This document shows, piece after piece, positions 18,383 to 27,181 of a stretch of 64,000 nt of DNA. This DNA is from Filomicrobium sp. GTDB taxonomy: Bacteria > Pseudomonadota > Alphaproteobacteria > Rhizobiales > Hyphomicrobiaceae. The stretch is from assembly GCA_029287535.1 (NCBI GenBank), contig JARFQY010000264.1, forward strand, positions 1-64,000, written 5' to 3'. Under the pieces are notes generated by a model. That model was given only the letters and a program-made list of their open reading frames with translations, searched no databases and was not told where the DNA came from. Numbering within the stretch: the stretch's first letter is position 1; the number at the start of each line of letters is the position of its first letter. A program made the position numbers and the translations under genes.

Positions 18383-18640
18383 ATGGCGGCAAAGACTAAT
18401 CCCGATCACAAGGATATCGCTCAACTCAGTTTTGAGAAGGCGCTGACAGAGCTGGAAAGGATTGTGGGGAAGCTTGAGCGAGGTGACGTCGAGTTGGAGG
18501 AATCGATCGCGATGTATGAGCGCGGCGAGGCCTTGAAGGCCCACTGCAATCGCCTTTTGGCGCAGGCCGAGGCCAAGGTGGAGAAGATTACCGTCGATAC
18601 CGAAGGCCAACCTTCGGGGACCGAGCCGCTCGACCCATAA
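18383..18640 (+). CDS. xseB: Exodeoxyribonuclease VII small subunit
   Basis: An 85-aa protein with the whole XseB core: [18 protein letters not shown], then [19 protein letters not shown] and a helix ending in [12 protein letters not shown]. XseB subunits coat the XseA catalytic subunit in exonuclease VII, which degrades single-stranded DNA in both directions. XseA is not in this window. In many bacteria ispA sits between xseB and dxs; here dxs follows directly after 215 bp without ispA. Confidence 0.93.
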   Translation: MAAKTNPDHKDIAQLSFEKALTELERIVGKLERGDVELEESIAMYERGEALKAHCNRLLAQAEAKVEKITVDTEGQPSGTEPLDP

Positions 18641-18808
18641 GCGCCGATATTTGCGTCCATGAGAGACCTGAAGGCAAAAGATTACAGCGATTTGAGCTTT
18701 TTGATACCTGTCCTGAAGAGGACAAGTGAGTATAGTGAGCGCTTGCGGCGGGGCCGTGAGCGGGCTTTATGGCCCGTCTTAGCAATCCGTTTGAAGTGCG
18801 CAACGTAG

Positions 18809-18850
18809 GTCTCCTACTTGGAGTTCCGTATTCGGACTCCGGAGACGAGG
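18809..18850 (+). promoter_or_regulatory. Structured dxs leader hairpin touching the ribosome-binding site
   Basis: GTCTCC (18809-18814) pairs with GGAGAC (18841-18846); inside it, GGAGT (18820-18824) pairs with ACTCC (18836-18840) and CCG (18826-18828) with CGG (18833-18835) around a TATT loop. This gives 14 base pairs with a 5-nt bulge (TACTT) and a 1-nt bulge. The 3' strand runs straight into the ribosome-binding site GAGG at 18847-18850, five bases before the dxs ATG. A competing small hairpin (CTCC-TACTT-GGAG) would release the GGAGAC strand. Confidence 0.5.
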
Positions 18851-18855
18851 TGATA

Positions 18856-20787
18856 ATGACGAACACACTGCAGCCCTCCCCAAAACCGCTCCTCGATACC
18901 GTAAATGACCCGGCCGGCTTACGTGCCCTTCCGGAAAGCGACCTGGAACAATTCACCGCGGAATTGCGACAAGAGCTGATCGAGGCAGTTTCGGTGACCG
19001 GTGGGCATCTTGGCGCTGGACTTGGCGTCGTTGAGCTCACCGTTGCCTTGCATTGGGTCTTTGATACGCCAAAGGACAGGCTGATCTGGGATGTCGGGCA
19101 TCAGGCCTACCCGCACAAAATTCTCACAGGGCGCCGTTCGCGGATCCGCACGCTGCGACAACCCAACGGCCTGTCTGGTTTCACCAAGCGCAGCGAGAGC
19201 GACTACGATGCGTTCGGGGCGGGGCATTCCTCGACATCGATTTCGGCCGGTCTCGGCATGGCGGTGGCCCGTGATCTCAAGGGTGGGCAAAACAACGTCA
19301 TTTCGGTAATTGGCGACGGGGCCTTGTCGGCGGGAATGGCTTATGAAGCCATGAACAATGCCGGCGCGCGCGATGAGCGGCTGATCGTCGTGCTCAACGA
19401 CAATGACATGTCAATTGCACCGCCGACCGGTGCCATGTCGGCCTACCTGGCGCGAGTCACTTCGAGCGGTCCCTATCTCTATGTCCGCGATATTGCCAAG
19501 TTGCTTGCCAAGCGTTTGCCCAAGAGCTGGGAACGGCGCGCAGCGCGGGTTGAAGAATACACCCGACACTTGTGGCAAGGCGGTGCCTGGTTCGAGGAAC
19601 TCGGCTTCTATTATATCGGCCCGATCGACGGTCACGACTATAATCAGCTGCTGCCTGTCCTAAAGAACGTGCGTGATGCCAAACAAGGCCCGATCCTGGT
19701 GCATGTCGTGACGCGCAAAGGCAAGGGGTATGCGCCAGCAGAAGAATCCGACGACAAATACCATGGCGTCGCGAAGTTCAATGTGGTGACCGGCGCACAG
19801 ATCAAGGCCAAGGCGAATGCGCCAAGTTACACGAAGGTCTTCGGGCAAAGCCTTGTTCAAGAGGCAAACGAAGACGAGCGCATCATAGGGATCACGGCGG
19901 CGATGCCGTCGGGGACCGGGATTGACCTGTTTGGCAAGGCGTTCCCCGATAGGACCTTCGACGTCGGGATCGCCGAGCAGCACGCGGTGACCTTTGCGGC
20001 TGGCCTTGCCTGCGAAGGCATGAAGCCATTCTGCGCGATCTATTCGACCTTCCTGCAGCGGGCATACGACCAAGTTGTCCATGATGTTGCGATCCAGAAA
20101 CTCCCGGTGAGGTTTCCGATCGATCGGGCCGGGCTCGTTGGCGCGGACGGGGCGACGCATGCAGGAGCGTTTGACATCACGTACCTTGGCTGTCTGCCGA
20201 ATTTCGTTGTCATGTCGCCATCAGATGAAAGCGAATTGAAGCATATGGTCCGGACGGCCGCTGTTTACGACGACGGTCCCATCGCGTTCCGTTATCCTCG
20301 CGGTGAAGGGACCGGCGTTGACATGCCCGAGCGCGGACAAGAGCTTGAGATTGGCCGCGGGCGCATTGTTCGCGAGGGGACATCGGTAGCGCTGTTGTCG
20401 TTGGGGACGCGCCTGGACGAATGCCTCAAGGCTGCAGATGAGTTGGCGCGCTACGGGCTATCCACGACGGTTGCCGATGCTCGATTTGCAAAGCCGCTCG
20501 ACGAAGATCTCGTTGCAAGATTGGCGCGAGAACACGAGGTCCTGGTGACCATAGAGGAAGGTTCGATCGGCGGGTTCGCCAGCTACGTGCTGCAATATCT
20601 GGCGCACAGTGGTGCGCTTGATAGTGGCTTGAAGGTTCGTCCTATGGTTCTGCCAGACCGTTTCCTTGATCATGGCAAGCCGCCCGAGATGTACAAAGCC
20701 TCCGGACTGGCAAGCGACGGGATCGTAGCGACCGTCTTCTCGGCCTTGGGACGCGAGACTGACTCGGCGAGTGCTGATCGCGCGTAG
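18856..20787 (+). CDS. dxs: 1-deoxy-D-xylulose-5-phosphate synthase
   Basis: Condenses pyruvate and glyceraldehyde-3-phosphate to DXP, the first step of the MEP isoprenoid pathway and a precursor of thiamine and pyridoxal phosphate in many bacteria. At 643 aa it has the usual length. The thiamine-diphosphate site is seen as [17 protein letters not shown] with a following NDNDMSI; the substrate and C-terminal parts show [15 protein letters not shown] and [12 protein letters not shown] with the catalytic Glu and His. The ATG at 18856 follows ACGAGG; a longer open frame upstream covers the leader hairpin and is not family sequence. Confidence 0.96.
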   Translation: MTNTLQPSPKPLLDTVNDPAGLRALPESDLEQFTAELRQELIEAVSVTGGHLGAGLGVVELTVALHWVFDTPKDRLIWDVGHQAYPHKILTGRRSRIRTLRQPNGLSGFTKRSESDYDAFGAGHSSTSISAGLGMAVARDLKGGQNNVISVIGDGALSAGMAYEAMNNAGARDERLIVVLNDNDMSIAPPTGAMSAYLARVTSSGPYLYVRDIAKLLAKRLPKSWERRAARVEEYTRHLWQGGAWFEELGFYYIGPIDGHDYNQLLPVLKNVRDAKQGPILVHVVTRKGKGYAPAEESDDKYHGVAKFNVVTGAQIKAKANAPSYTKVFGQSLVQEANEDERIIGITAAMPSGTGIDLFGKAFPDRTFDVGIAEQHAVTFAAGLACEGMKPFCAIYSTFLQRAYDQVVHDVAIQKLPVRFPIDRAGLVGADGATHAGAFDITYLGCLPNFVVMSPSDESELKHMVRTAAVYDDGPIAFRYPRGEGTGVDMPERGQELEIGRGRIVREGTSVALLSLGTRLDECLKAADELARYGLSTTVADARFAKPLDEDLVARLAREHEVLVTIEEGSIGGFASYVLQYLAHSGALDSGLKVRPMVLPDRFLDHGKPPEMYKASGLASDGIVATVFSALGRETDSASADRA

Positions 20788-20825
20788 CACCGGCCCGCTG
20801 GCGACTTCTTTCACGGTGAAATGCC

Positions 20826-20867
20826 ACCGGGTGCGCCTGGACCATGATCGGCCCAGGCGCCGCCGGT
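20826..20867 (+). terminator. Hairpin after dxs, no T tract
   Basis: GCGCCTGG (20833-20840) pairs with CCAGGCGC (20853-20860); outside a 2x2 mismatch ACCGG (20826-20830) pairs with CCGGT (20863-20867). The 12-nt loop and missing T run make it a weak intrinsic terminator; it may mark a processed 3' end between dxs and the convergent gene. Confidence 0.4.
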
Positions 20868-20892
20868 ATCCCGTAAGGTCTCTGGTGGTTTC

Positions 20893-21000
20893 CTACTTCT
20901 TTGCCAGTTCAGGATAGCGCTTGGCGCACTTCTTGTGCACGAAGTCGTTGATTTCATCGATCAGTTGCACTGGGTGGAACGGGTGGCGGCTTTCGCTGAA
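20893..21000 (-). pseudogene. Relic of a paralogous C terminus (FVHKKCAKRY)
   Basis: Reading the minus strand from 21000 to the TAG at 20893-20895 gives 35 open codons whose core IND-FVHKKCAKRY closely resembles VNK-FVHRKCNQRY inside the adjacent lysine-rich gene (21019-21828). It lies in the same frame as that gene, separated from it by the gene's own TAG and another stop (TAA) a few codons on. It is therefore most simply the tail of a duplicated copy whose body has been deleted. No start codon or ribosome-binding site makes it an independent gene. Confidence 0.55.
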
Positions 21001-21018
21001 TTGCCGTTCTTACGGCCG

Positions 21019-21828
21019 CTAATTTTCGGTGGCGCTAGCGGTGCCCGACGTGGCTTGATCCAGCTCTTCTGCTGTCTTGGAATCTTCATTCTTCTTGAGG
21101 GATTCGACGCGCTGTTTCTCGCGGGCTTTCAACTTGGCCTTGCGTGCAGCACGTTCCTTGCGACGCTTGGCGGCGCGTTCGCGCTTCTTGCGACGTGCGA
21201 TTGCCTTCGGGCCGTATCGCTGGTTACATTTTCGGTGTACAAATTTATTAACCTGCCTGACCATCTCGGAATGGAAGATGCCAAGCGTGTCTTCGAGCTT
21301 TGCGGTCGTCCAGACAAACGTAGACAGAGGCTCTGGACCGTCGATATTCTTCAGCTTGATCCAGATCTTCCTGACCCGGCCGTTCTTGAATTTGAGCTTG
21401 GGCGCAAGGCTGGCCGTGAGCGGTTTTGTGCCTTGACTGGTTTCGACCATGCATTTGACGTTGTGCCGGCGAACCGTGAACTCATACTTCGGTGCGGTGA
21501 GGGCCTTCACGATGTGGCGTCTGCTGATATTGAGTTTTACGGAACACTGAGCGTCACCAAAGCCCCAAGAGATCGATTTCGACTTCGCTCCCTTTTTGAT
21601 GTCCTTTTTGCCCCAGGTCTTTTCAAGATTGCAGCGCAAGCGGCCTTTGGGGGGCTTCTTGTCCAAAATCTGCCGACAAAGCTTCTCTTCACAGGCCAAT
21701 AGCTGTGCTTTTTCGCGCTCGTTAGCGCTTAGGGCGTGGGCCGGCGAAGCGGCCGGTGCGAGTGCAAGCGCGCCAAGAAGTGCCGTGAAGCTTGAAATCC
21801 AGATTGTCTTTGGCGGAAGCCGGACCAT
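21019..21828 (-). CDS. Exported lysine/arginine-rich protein of unknown function
   Basis: A 269-aa exported protein. A signal peptide occupies residues 1-32 (core IWISSFTALLGALALAPAASPAHA). The mature part has an N-terminal domain with Cys pairs (LACEEKLCRQIL, RLRCNLEKTWGKKD, DAQCSV, NVKCMV, HRKCNQRY), suggesting disulfides in the periplasm, and a C-terminal stretch (about residues 205-250) of almost continuous Arg/Lys/Ala/Glu that should form a single charged helix. I know no name for this family. The ATG at 21828 follows AAAGG, better than the upstream in-frame ATG. A partial paralogue lies just downstream. Confidence 0.65.
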   Translation of the reverse strand: MVRLPPKTIWISSFTALLGALALAPAASPAHALSANEREKAQLLACEEKLCRQILDKKPPKGRLRCNLEKTWGKKDIKKGAKSKSISWGFGDAQCSVKLNISRRHIVKALTAPKYEFTVRRHNVKCMVETSQGTKPLTASLAPKLKFKNGRVRKIWIKLKNIDGPEPLSTFVWTTAKLEDTLGIFHSEMVRQVNKFVHRKCNQRYGPKAIARRKKRERAAKRRKERAARKAKLKAREKQRVESLKKNEDSKTAEELDQATSGTASATEN

Positions 21829-22027
21829 GGAGACCTTTCTTGATTGCGTTGTACGACCCATGAAAAAAGGGCGCAGACGCGGCAATCGGCTAGCTTGACA
21901 TTCCAAAATGCTTAAACTCTCTATTGCTTCAATTCGTAGAGAGTCTCACCAATGGCTGTACCCGCCCCTCGGTCCGGACAATGTGGAGGCGGCAACAGAA
22001 CCCACACAAACGGGAGGAATTTGTCAC

Positions 22028-22171
22028 ATGAGTGTCGATCTTAGCGACGGTCACCCAGATATGGACTATGAAGAGCACCGCCGTACCTACAGAGGCTTCC
22101 TGATTGGAACACAAGTGCTCGTGGCATTCGTCGTGATCTTGCTCATCGGGATGGCATTCTTTCTGGTCTGA
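22028..22171 (+). CDS. aa3-type cytochrome c oxidase subunit IV
   Basis: A 47-aa single-helix membrane protein. The acidic N terminus contains DMDYEEHRRTYRGF, the hallmark of the bacterial aa3 subunit IV family, followed by one transmembrane helix (LVAFVVILLIGMAFFLV) that reaches the C terminus. The start is set by GGGAGGA ahead of the ATG at 22028. Placement directly upstream of the transhydrogenase genes on the same strand is a known arrangement in Hyphomicrobiales. The oxidase core genes are elsewhere. Confidence 0.82.
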   Translation: MSVDLSDGHPDMDYEEHRRTYRGFLIGTQVLVAFVVILLIGMAFFLV

Positions 22172-22375
22172 TCATCCGTCTTGATTGGACCACTGGCGGC
22201 CCTGAGCCCTTCTCGAGCATACTTCCTGCAAAAGTTGTGTTGTCAGGCGCTGCGCCCTGCGTAAGTTTCTTTGAGGTCGAGCATCGGGTTGCGCCGTCGC
22301 TTGCGCGCCGCGATTTGCTTGAAACCTCTTTCTCTTGGCCGTCATTCCGACGGTCTGCGACAATCGGAAAACTCC

Positions 22376-23518
22376 ATGGTCACGATCGCTGTTACGGCCG
22401 AGCCTGAAGAAGAGACTCGTGTCGCCGTTTCTCCTGACACGGTCAAAAAACTGGTTGCAGCCGGCTGCAAGGTTCGGATCGAATCCGGCGCGGGCGCGCG
22501 TTCGCGGTTCACCGACGACGCCTACGCGGCACAGGGCGCGGAAATCGTTGCGAGCCGCGCGGATGCTCTGAAGGGCGCGGATGCCCTATTGGGCGTGCGG
22601 CGCCCAAGCAATGAAGACATTGCAGCATTGGCCCCCGGTGCCGTGGTCGTGGCCATGCTCGACCCATTCGGCGACCGCGGAGAGCTTGAGGCGCTTGCGG
22701 GGACGAAGGCCAAGCTTTTCACGATGGAATTCATGCCTCGTACGACCCGTGCCCAGTCCATGGACGTGCTGTCCAGTCAGGCCAACCTGGCCGGATACAA
22801 GGCGGTTGTGGATGCGGCTTCAGAATTCGGCGCCGCCGTGCCGATGATGATGACTCCGGCCGGCACCGTGCCGGCTGCCAAGGCGTTTATCATGGGCGTT
22901 GGTGTGGCCGGGCTGCAGGCGATCGCGACCGCGCGGCGTCTCGGCGCCATTGTGACTGCAACGGATGTGCGACCGGCGACGAAGGAACAGGTTCAATCAC
23001 TTGGCGCGAAGTTCATTGCCGTCGAGGATGAGGAATTCCAGCAAGCCCAGACCGCTGGCGGATACGCCAAGGAAATGTCCGCCGAGTACAAGACAAAACA
23101 AGCGGAACTGGTTGCCAAGCATGTGACCGCACAGGACATGGTCATCACCACCGCGCTCATTCCAGGCCGACCGGCACCGACGCTGATCACGGCGGACATG
23201 GTTTCAAAAATGAAGCCTGGTGCCGTGATCGTTGATCTTGCCGCTGAGCGCGGCGGAAACTGCGAGCTCACAAAGCCCGGCGAGACGATTGTTACCGACA
23301 ACGGTGTCACCATCGTTGGCCCGATCAATTACGCGGGGACCGTGCCGGTTAACGCATCCAGTCTCTACGCCAGGAATTTGTTGTCCTTCGTCAGCTTGAT
23401 GATCAACAAGGATGACGGCACGCTGGACATCAACTGGGACGACGACATCATCCAAGGCACGCTTTTGGCGAAGGATGGGGCGTTGGTGCATCCCAACCTC
23501 ACTCAACAGGCCGCTTAG
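22376..23518 (+). CDS. pntAA: NAD(P) transhydrogenase subunit alpha, part 1 (NAD-binding domain I)
   Basis: The soluble NAD(H)-binding component of proton-translocating transhydrogenase, which drives hydride transfer from NADH to NADP+ with the proton gradient. The 380-aa product starts with the family segment [17 protein letters not shown] and contains [16 protein letters not shown]-type sequence and the dinucleotide fold [18 protein letters not shown]. Many alphaproteobacteria split the alpha subunit in two, as here. The ATG at 22376 is 204 bp behind the oxidase subunit IV gene; an upstream open frame lacks homology. The next gene follows after 28 bp. Confidence 0.95.
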   Translation: MVTIAVTAEPEEETRVAVSPDTVKKLVAAGCKVRIESGAGARSRFTDDAYAAQGAEIVASRADALKGADALLGVRRPSNEDIAALAPGAVVVAMLDPFGDRGELEALAGTKAKLFTMEFMPRTTRAQSMDVLSSQANLAGYKAVVDAASEFGAAVPMMMTPAGTVPAAKAFIMGVGVAGLQAIATARRLGAIVTATDVRPATKEQVQSLGAKFIAVEDEEFQQAQTAGGYAKEMSAEYKTKQAELVAKHVTAQDMVITTALIPGRPAPTLITADMVSKMKPGAVIVDLAAERGGNCELTKPGETIVTDNGVTIVGPINYAGTVPVNASSLYARNLLSFVSLMINKDDGTLDINWDDDIIQGTLLAKDGALVHPNLTQQAA

Positions 23519-23546
23519 CGCCGCATATCTCAGGGAGCGCTTAAAC

Positions 23547-23945
23547 GTGAACATCAAGCAGCTTTTCAAAGGGCTCTCGGCCGCGGCGGCGATCGGGTTC
23601 GCTTTCACAACGCCAGCTTACGCGGCCGGCGGAGACAGTGTTGATCCGTGGGTTTATCAGATCATGGTCTTCGTGATCGCGATCTTTGTTGGCTACTACG
23701 TCGTGTGGAGCGTGACGCCTGCACTGCACACACCGCTGATGTCGGTGACCAACGCGGTGTCGTCGGTGATCGTTGTCGGCGCGTTGCTTGCCGTTGGTAT
23801 TTCGGGTGTGGCCAGTACAGGTAGCCTGGCCGCCAAGATTTTCGGCTTCCTGGCGCTGGTCATGGCTTCGGTCAACATCTTCGGCGGCTTCCTGGTCACC
23901 AGCCGAATGCTCGCAATGTACAAGAAAAAGGAGCCGAAGCGCTGA
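23547..23945 (+). CDS. pntAB: NAD(P) transhydrogenase subunit alpha, part 2 (membrane)
   Basis: The 132-aa membrane part of the split alpha subunit. An N-terminal signal-like segment ([15 protein letters not shown]) is followed by three or four transmembrane helices; [22 protein letters not shown] is the family's conserved helix, and the ending MYKKKEPKR is cytoplasmic. The GTG start at 23547 follows AGGGAG by nine bases; the open frame further upstream lies inside pntAA. It sits between pntAA and pntB in one operon. Confidence 0.93.
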   Translation: MNIKQLFKGLSAAAAIGFAFTTPAYAAGGDSVDPWVYQIMVFVIAIFVGYYVVWSVTPALHTPLMSVTNAVSSVIVVGALLAVGISGVASTGSLAAKIFGFLALVMASVNIFGGFLVTSRMLAMYKKKEPKR

Positions 23946-24005
23946 CGGCGCTGGGCTTGCACAACTCTTCGCGTCCGCGATAGTCCCCCTTGGAAAGCTT
24001 GAATC

Positions 24006-25424
24006 ATGCAGGAACTGATCCCGCCAAATCTCGCTGCGCTCCTTTATCTGGTTGCGGGCGTGCTGTTTATTCTGACGCTGCGGGGCCTTTCGCACCCGGA
24101 AACTTCGCGGCAGGGCAACTTCTACGGCATGGTGGGCATGGCGCTCGCCATCTTCACGACCCTGGCGCTGCTGCCTGGGCTTGGTGACTGGACGACGTGG
24201 TTGCTCATCATCGCCGGCATCGGTATTGGCGGAACCATCGGGGCCAAAATCGCTCGCGACATCCCGATGACTTCGATGCCGGAACTCGTTGCCGCGTTCC
24301 ACTCGCTGGTGGGTATGGCCGCGGTATTCGTGGCGGCAGCGGCGCTTTATGCGCCGGATGCTTTCGGGATCGGAACGCCGGGCAACATCAAGGCCGCAAG
24401 CCTCCTGGAAATGTCGTTGGGCTCGGCCATTGGTGCAATCACCTTCACGGGTTCGGTAATCGCCTTCGCAAAGCTATCGGGCCGTATGTCCGGCGCGCCG
24501 ATCATCCTGCCGATGCGGCACGTCGTGAATCTCGCGATATTCGTGGCGATCGTGGCCTTGATCCTGCTGTTCATGACGTCGGGTGGTGCCAAGACGTACT
24601 TCTGGCTGATCACGTTCCTGGCGCTTCTGATTGGCGTTTTGATCATCATTCCGATCGGCGGTGCCGACATGCCGGTCGTGGTGTCGATGCTCAACTCCTA
24701 CTCAGGGTGGGCGGCGGCCGGTATCGGTTTCACGCTGGGCAACATCGCCCTGATCATCACAGGCGCGCTGGTTGGTTCGTCGGGTGCGATCTTGTCCTAC
24801 ATCATGTGTAAGGGCATGAACCGCTCCTTCATCTCGGTGATCCTTGGCGGTTTTGGTGGCGAGACCGCGGGGCCGAGTGGCGACGGTGAGCAGAAGGCTG
24901 CCAAAATCGGTGGTGCGGAAGATGCCGCCTATATCCTCAAGAACGCTCAGAAAGTCATTATCGTACCGGGGTACGGAATGGCGGTCGCGCAGGCGCAGCA
25001 CGCTCTTCGCGAAATGGCAGATGCGCTGAAGGAAGAAGGCGTTGAGGTTTCTTACGCGATCCACCCGGTGGCGGGCCGTATGCCCGGACACATGAACGTG
25101 CTGCTGGCGGAAGCGAATGTCCCTTATGATGAGGTCTTTGAGCTGGAAGACATCAACTCTGAGTTCTCGCAGGCCGACGCCGTTTACGTTATCGGTGCCA
25201 ATGACGTCGTCAATCCGGCGGCCGAGGATGATCCCAGTTCGCCGATCTACGGCATGCCCGTCCTACAGATCTGGAAGGCCGGCACGGTGCTGTTTAACAA
25301 GCGATCGCTGGCGTCGGGATACGCGGGCATCGACAACCCTGTGTTCTATCGCGACAACACGATCATGGTGCTGGGTGATGCCAAGAAGATGACCGAACAA
25401 ATCGCCAAATCCGTCGGTGATTAA
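24006..25424 (+). CDS. pntB: NAD(P) transhydrogenase subunit beta
   Basis: The 472-aa beta subunit: a membrane domain (domain II) with eight to nine helices, residues about 1-270, and the NADP(H)-binding domain III at the C terminus. In domain III the motif GYGMAVAQAQHALREMAD binds NADP in the inverted orientation typical of the family, followed by HPVAGRMPGHMNVLLAEA and the GANDVVNPAA and KRSLASGYAG loops. It ends the pnt operon, 47 bp before a strong terminator. Confidence 0.96.
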   Translation: MQELIPPNLAALLYLVAGVLFILTLRGLSHPETSRQGNFYGMVGMALAIFTTLALLPGLGDWTTWLLIIAGIGIGGTIGAKIARDIPMTSMPELVAAFHSLVGMAAVFVAAAALYAPDAFGIGTPGNIKAASLLEMSLGSAIGAITFTGSVIAFAKLSGRMSGAPIILPMRHVVNLAIFVAIVALILLFMTSGGAKTYFWLITFLALLIGVLIIIPIGGADMPVVVSMLNSYSGWAAAGIGFTLGNIALIITGALVGSSGAILSYIMCKGMNRSFISVILGGFGGETAGPSGDGEQKAAKIGGAEDAAYILKNAQKVIIVPGYGMAVAQAQHALREMADALKEEGVEVSYAIHPVAGRMPGHMNVLLAEANVPYDEVFELEDINSEFSQADAVYVIGANDVVNPAAEDDPSSPIYGMPVLQIWKAGTVLFNKRSLASGYAGIDNPVFYRDNTIMVLGDAKKMTEQIAKSVGD

Positions 25425-25470
25425 CCCGGCGGTTGTTCCTCTAACTCGTCAATGTGTCGAGTCCCTAAAT

Positions 25471-25512
25471 AGCCTTGCTGGCAAATCGTCATGATTTGCT
25501 GCAAGGCTTTTT
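25471..25512 (+). terminator. Strong intrinsic terminator of the pnt operon
   Basis: AGCCTTGC (25471-25478) pairs with GCAAGGCT (25501-25508), continued by GCAAATC pairing with GATTTGC inside, a GTCAT loop and a run of five T at 25508-25512. One of the clearest terminators in the window. Confidence 0.9.
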
Positions 25513-25552
25513 CATTGGGCGGAGCAACATCCGTCAAATAGGGGATTGCCAG

Positions 25553-26371
25553 ATGCTAATGCGTATCTTGCGACTGGGCCTCCTGGCCGTCATGCTGGCT
25601 TATGCGGCATTCGTGCTGGTGATGTTCGTCAACCAGCGATCCTATGTATTTGGCCTGGACCCTTCCAGTGAACTCAATAACCCGGGAGCACTCGCCATTC
25701 CCGGCAGTACGCGCGTGGCGATCCCAACCGCAGACGGTGAGACCCTAGCCGGTTGGTACTTGCCACCACGGGATAAAGACGGTCCCGTCTTCTTGTTCCT
25801 GCATGGCAAGAGTGGTGGTCTCGAAAGGAAGAAGCTGCGTTGGCAGCAAATCGCAGAACACGGCGCGGGTGTGCTTGCTTTGTCCTACCGCGGATATCCC
25901 GGTTCTACCGGTTCTCCCAGTGAAGAGGGGCTCTACGAAGACGCGCGAGCAGCCTTCAACTGGCTGGCAAAGCGGCACGGTCCAGATCAAATTGTTGTAC
26001 ATGGCCTGTCATTGGGGACGGGCGTCGCAGCCAAACTCGCCACCGAAGTCGACGCGCAAGCTTTGATCTTGGAGGCGCCTTATACAGCGATCGTGGACGT
26101 CGCTGGCGAGCGTCATCCTTACTTGCCGGTCGGTCTTCTACTTTGGGACCAATTTCCCACGCGAGACTTCATCGGGGATGTGAAAATGCCGGTGTTGATT
26201 GCTCATGGTAACGAGGACACGGTGGTTCCGTTTGAGCATTCCAAGCGGCTTTTCGAGCTTGCACCGGAGCCCAAGAAGTTGCTGAAGATGCCAGGTAGCG
26301 ACCACAACAGCCTCGTTCGCGACGGCCTCTATCCCCATATCTGGCGGTTCTTGGCTAATCCGCAGGGGTAA
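25553..26371 (+). CDS. Alpha/beta hydrolase, ABHD13/BEM46-like
   Basis: A 272-aa serine hydrolase anchored by one N-terminal membrane helix (LGLLAVMLAYAAFVLVMFV). The triad is visible: Ser in the nucleophile elbow HGLSLGTG, Asp in HGNEDTVVP, His in GSDHNS; the oxyanion region reads FLHGKSGG. The fold and RGYPGSTGSPSE segment match the ABHD13/Bem46 group; substrate unknown. The ATG at 25553 has GGGGA seven bases upstream. A clear paralogue lies 1 kb downstream at 27182, with a small metalloprotease between them. Confidence 0.85.
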   Translation: MLMRILRLGLLAVMLAYAAFVLVMFVNQRSYVFGLDPSSELNNPGALAIPGSTRVAIPTADGETLAGWYLPPRDKDGPVFLFLHGKSGGLERKKLRWQQIAEHGAGVLALSYRGYPGSTGSPSEEGLYEDARAAFNWLAKRHGPDQIVVHGLSLGTGVAAKLATEVDAQALILEAPYTAIVDVAGERHPYLPVGLLLWDQFPTRDFIGDVKMPVLIAHGNEDTVVPFEHSKRLFELAPEPKKLLKMPGSDHNSLVRDGLYPHIWRFLANPQG

Positions 26372-26505
26372 TGCTCGCGTTTATACTTGGCGTAATCCTG
26401 CATCATCGCGTGGATTTGAGGACCTATTCCACAGATGGTCTTTAGAAGACGGCGCGTTCATGTATCATCGGCGGCTGGGTCTACTTGGGCACAAAGGAGT
26501 TTTCC

Positions 26506-27018
26506 TTGGTTCGCGCAACACTGGCTTTGATCTTCTCGCTTCTCCTCATGGCGCCTGCGCCAAAGTCGACTGAGGCGGCTGGCCCTGGTTTTCGCGTTGC
26601 TGGAATGCCTATGAGCTGCAAGGACTTTCGGGGGCGGACGGTTCTGGCACTGCAGGTCTCAGACCTCGGCGATGTCGGCCGAATCTGGGTGGTAAATACG
26701 GTGCCCTACATCTTGCTCGACCCGGAGCTCATGCGCACTTTGCCGCGACCTTTACAGATCTTCTTCTACGCGCACGAGTGTGCCCACCATGTGCTCGGTC
26801 ACTGGTACAATCGGACGCTCAATAGCGAAAAGGAAGCGGATTGCTGGGCCATCAGGTACGGTCGAGATCGAGGCATTTTCCGACGGCAGATAGTGGTCGA
26901 TTTTGAACCTTGGTTAGCCAAGAGCCGTGGCTCGGCCTTTGGGCACCTTCCCGGCCGCGAGCGCGTCAAACATATGCTGGCTTGTTTTGACGGTCCGTCG
27001 GAGACCGCGCAGCAGTGA
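26506..27018 (+). CDS. Small exported HExxH metalloprotease-like protein
   Basis: A 170-aa protein with a signal peptide (residues 1-24) and a compact domain carrying HECAHHVLGH, a zinc HExxH motif, and EKEAD about 20 residues later, which would supply the third ligand as in M48-like gluzincins. Two further Cys could form a disulfide. No other domain is present, so this is near the minimum size for such a peptidase. I chose the TTG at 26506 since AAAGGAG lies seven bases upstream; an in-frame TTG at 26485 would put that site inside the gene. Substrate unknown. It lies between two paralogous hydrolases on the same strand. Confidence 0.65.
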   Translation: MVRATLALIFSLLLMAPAPKSTEAAGPGFRVAGMPMSCKDFRGRTVLALQVSDLGDVGRIWVVNTVPYILLDPELMRTLPRPLQIFFYAHECAHHVLGHWYNRTLNSEKEADCWAIRYGRDRGIFRRQIVVDFEPWLAKSRGSAFGHLPGRERVKHMLACFDGPSETAQQ

Positions 27019-27181
27019 CGCATCTGCAACGCCAGCTGACTCGTGGATGGCTGCATTCGCGAAAGGCAAGTCTCGCTCTTGATTCGCGTTGTTCCTTGAT
27101 TCACGCTTTTCTTGGATTGAGGTTCTCGGGCAGGGGTCTCTTCGGGCAGAATTTAGTATGCGTTTTGGGGGCACGGATTTC

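Noticed and set aside
20935-21702. 255-codon plus-strand frame
   Set aside because: It is the antisense of the exported Lys-rich gene, whose signal peptide and ribosome-binding site are convincing; the long frame arises from Lys/Arg-rich codons read backwards.
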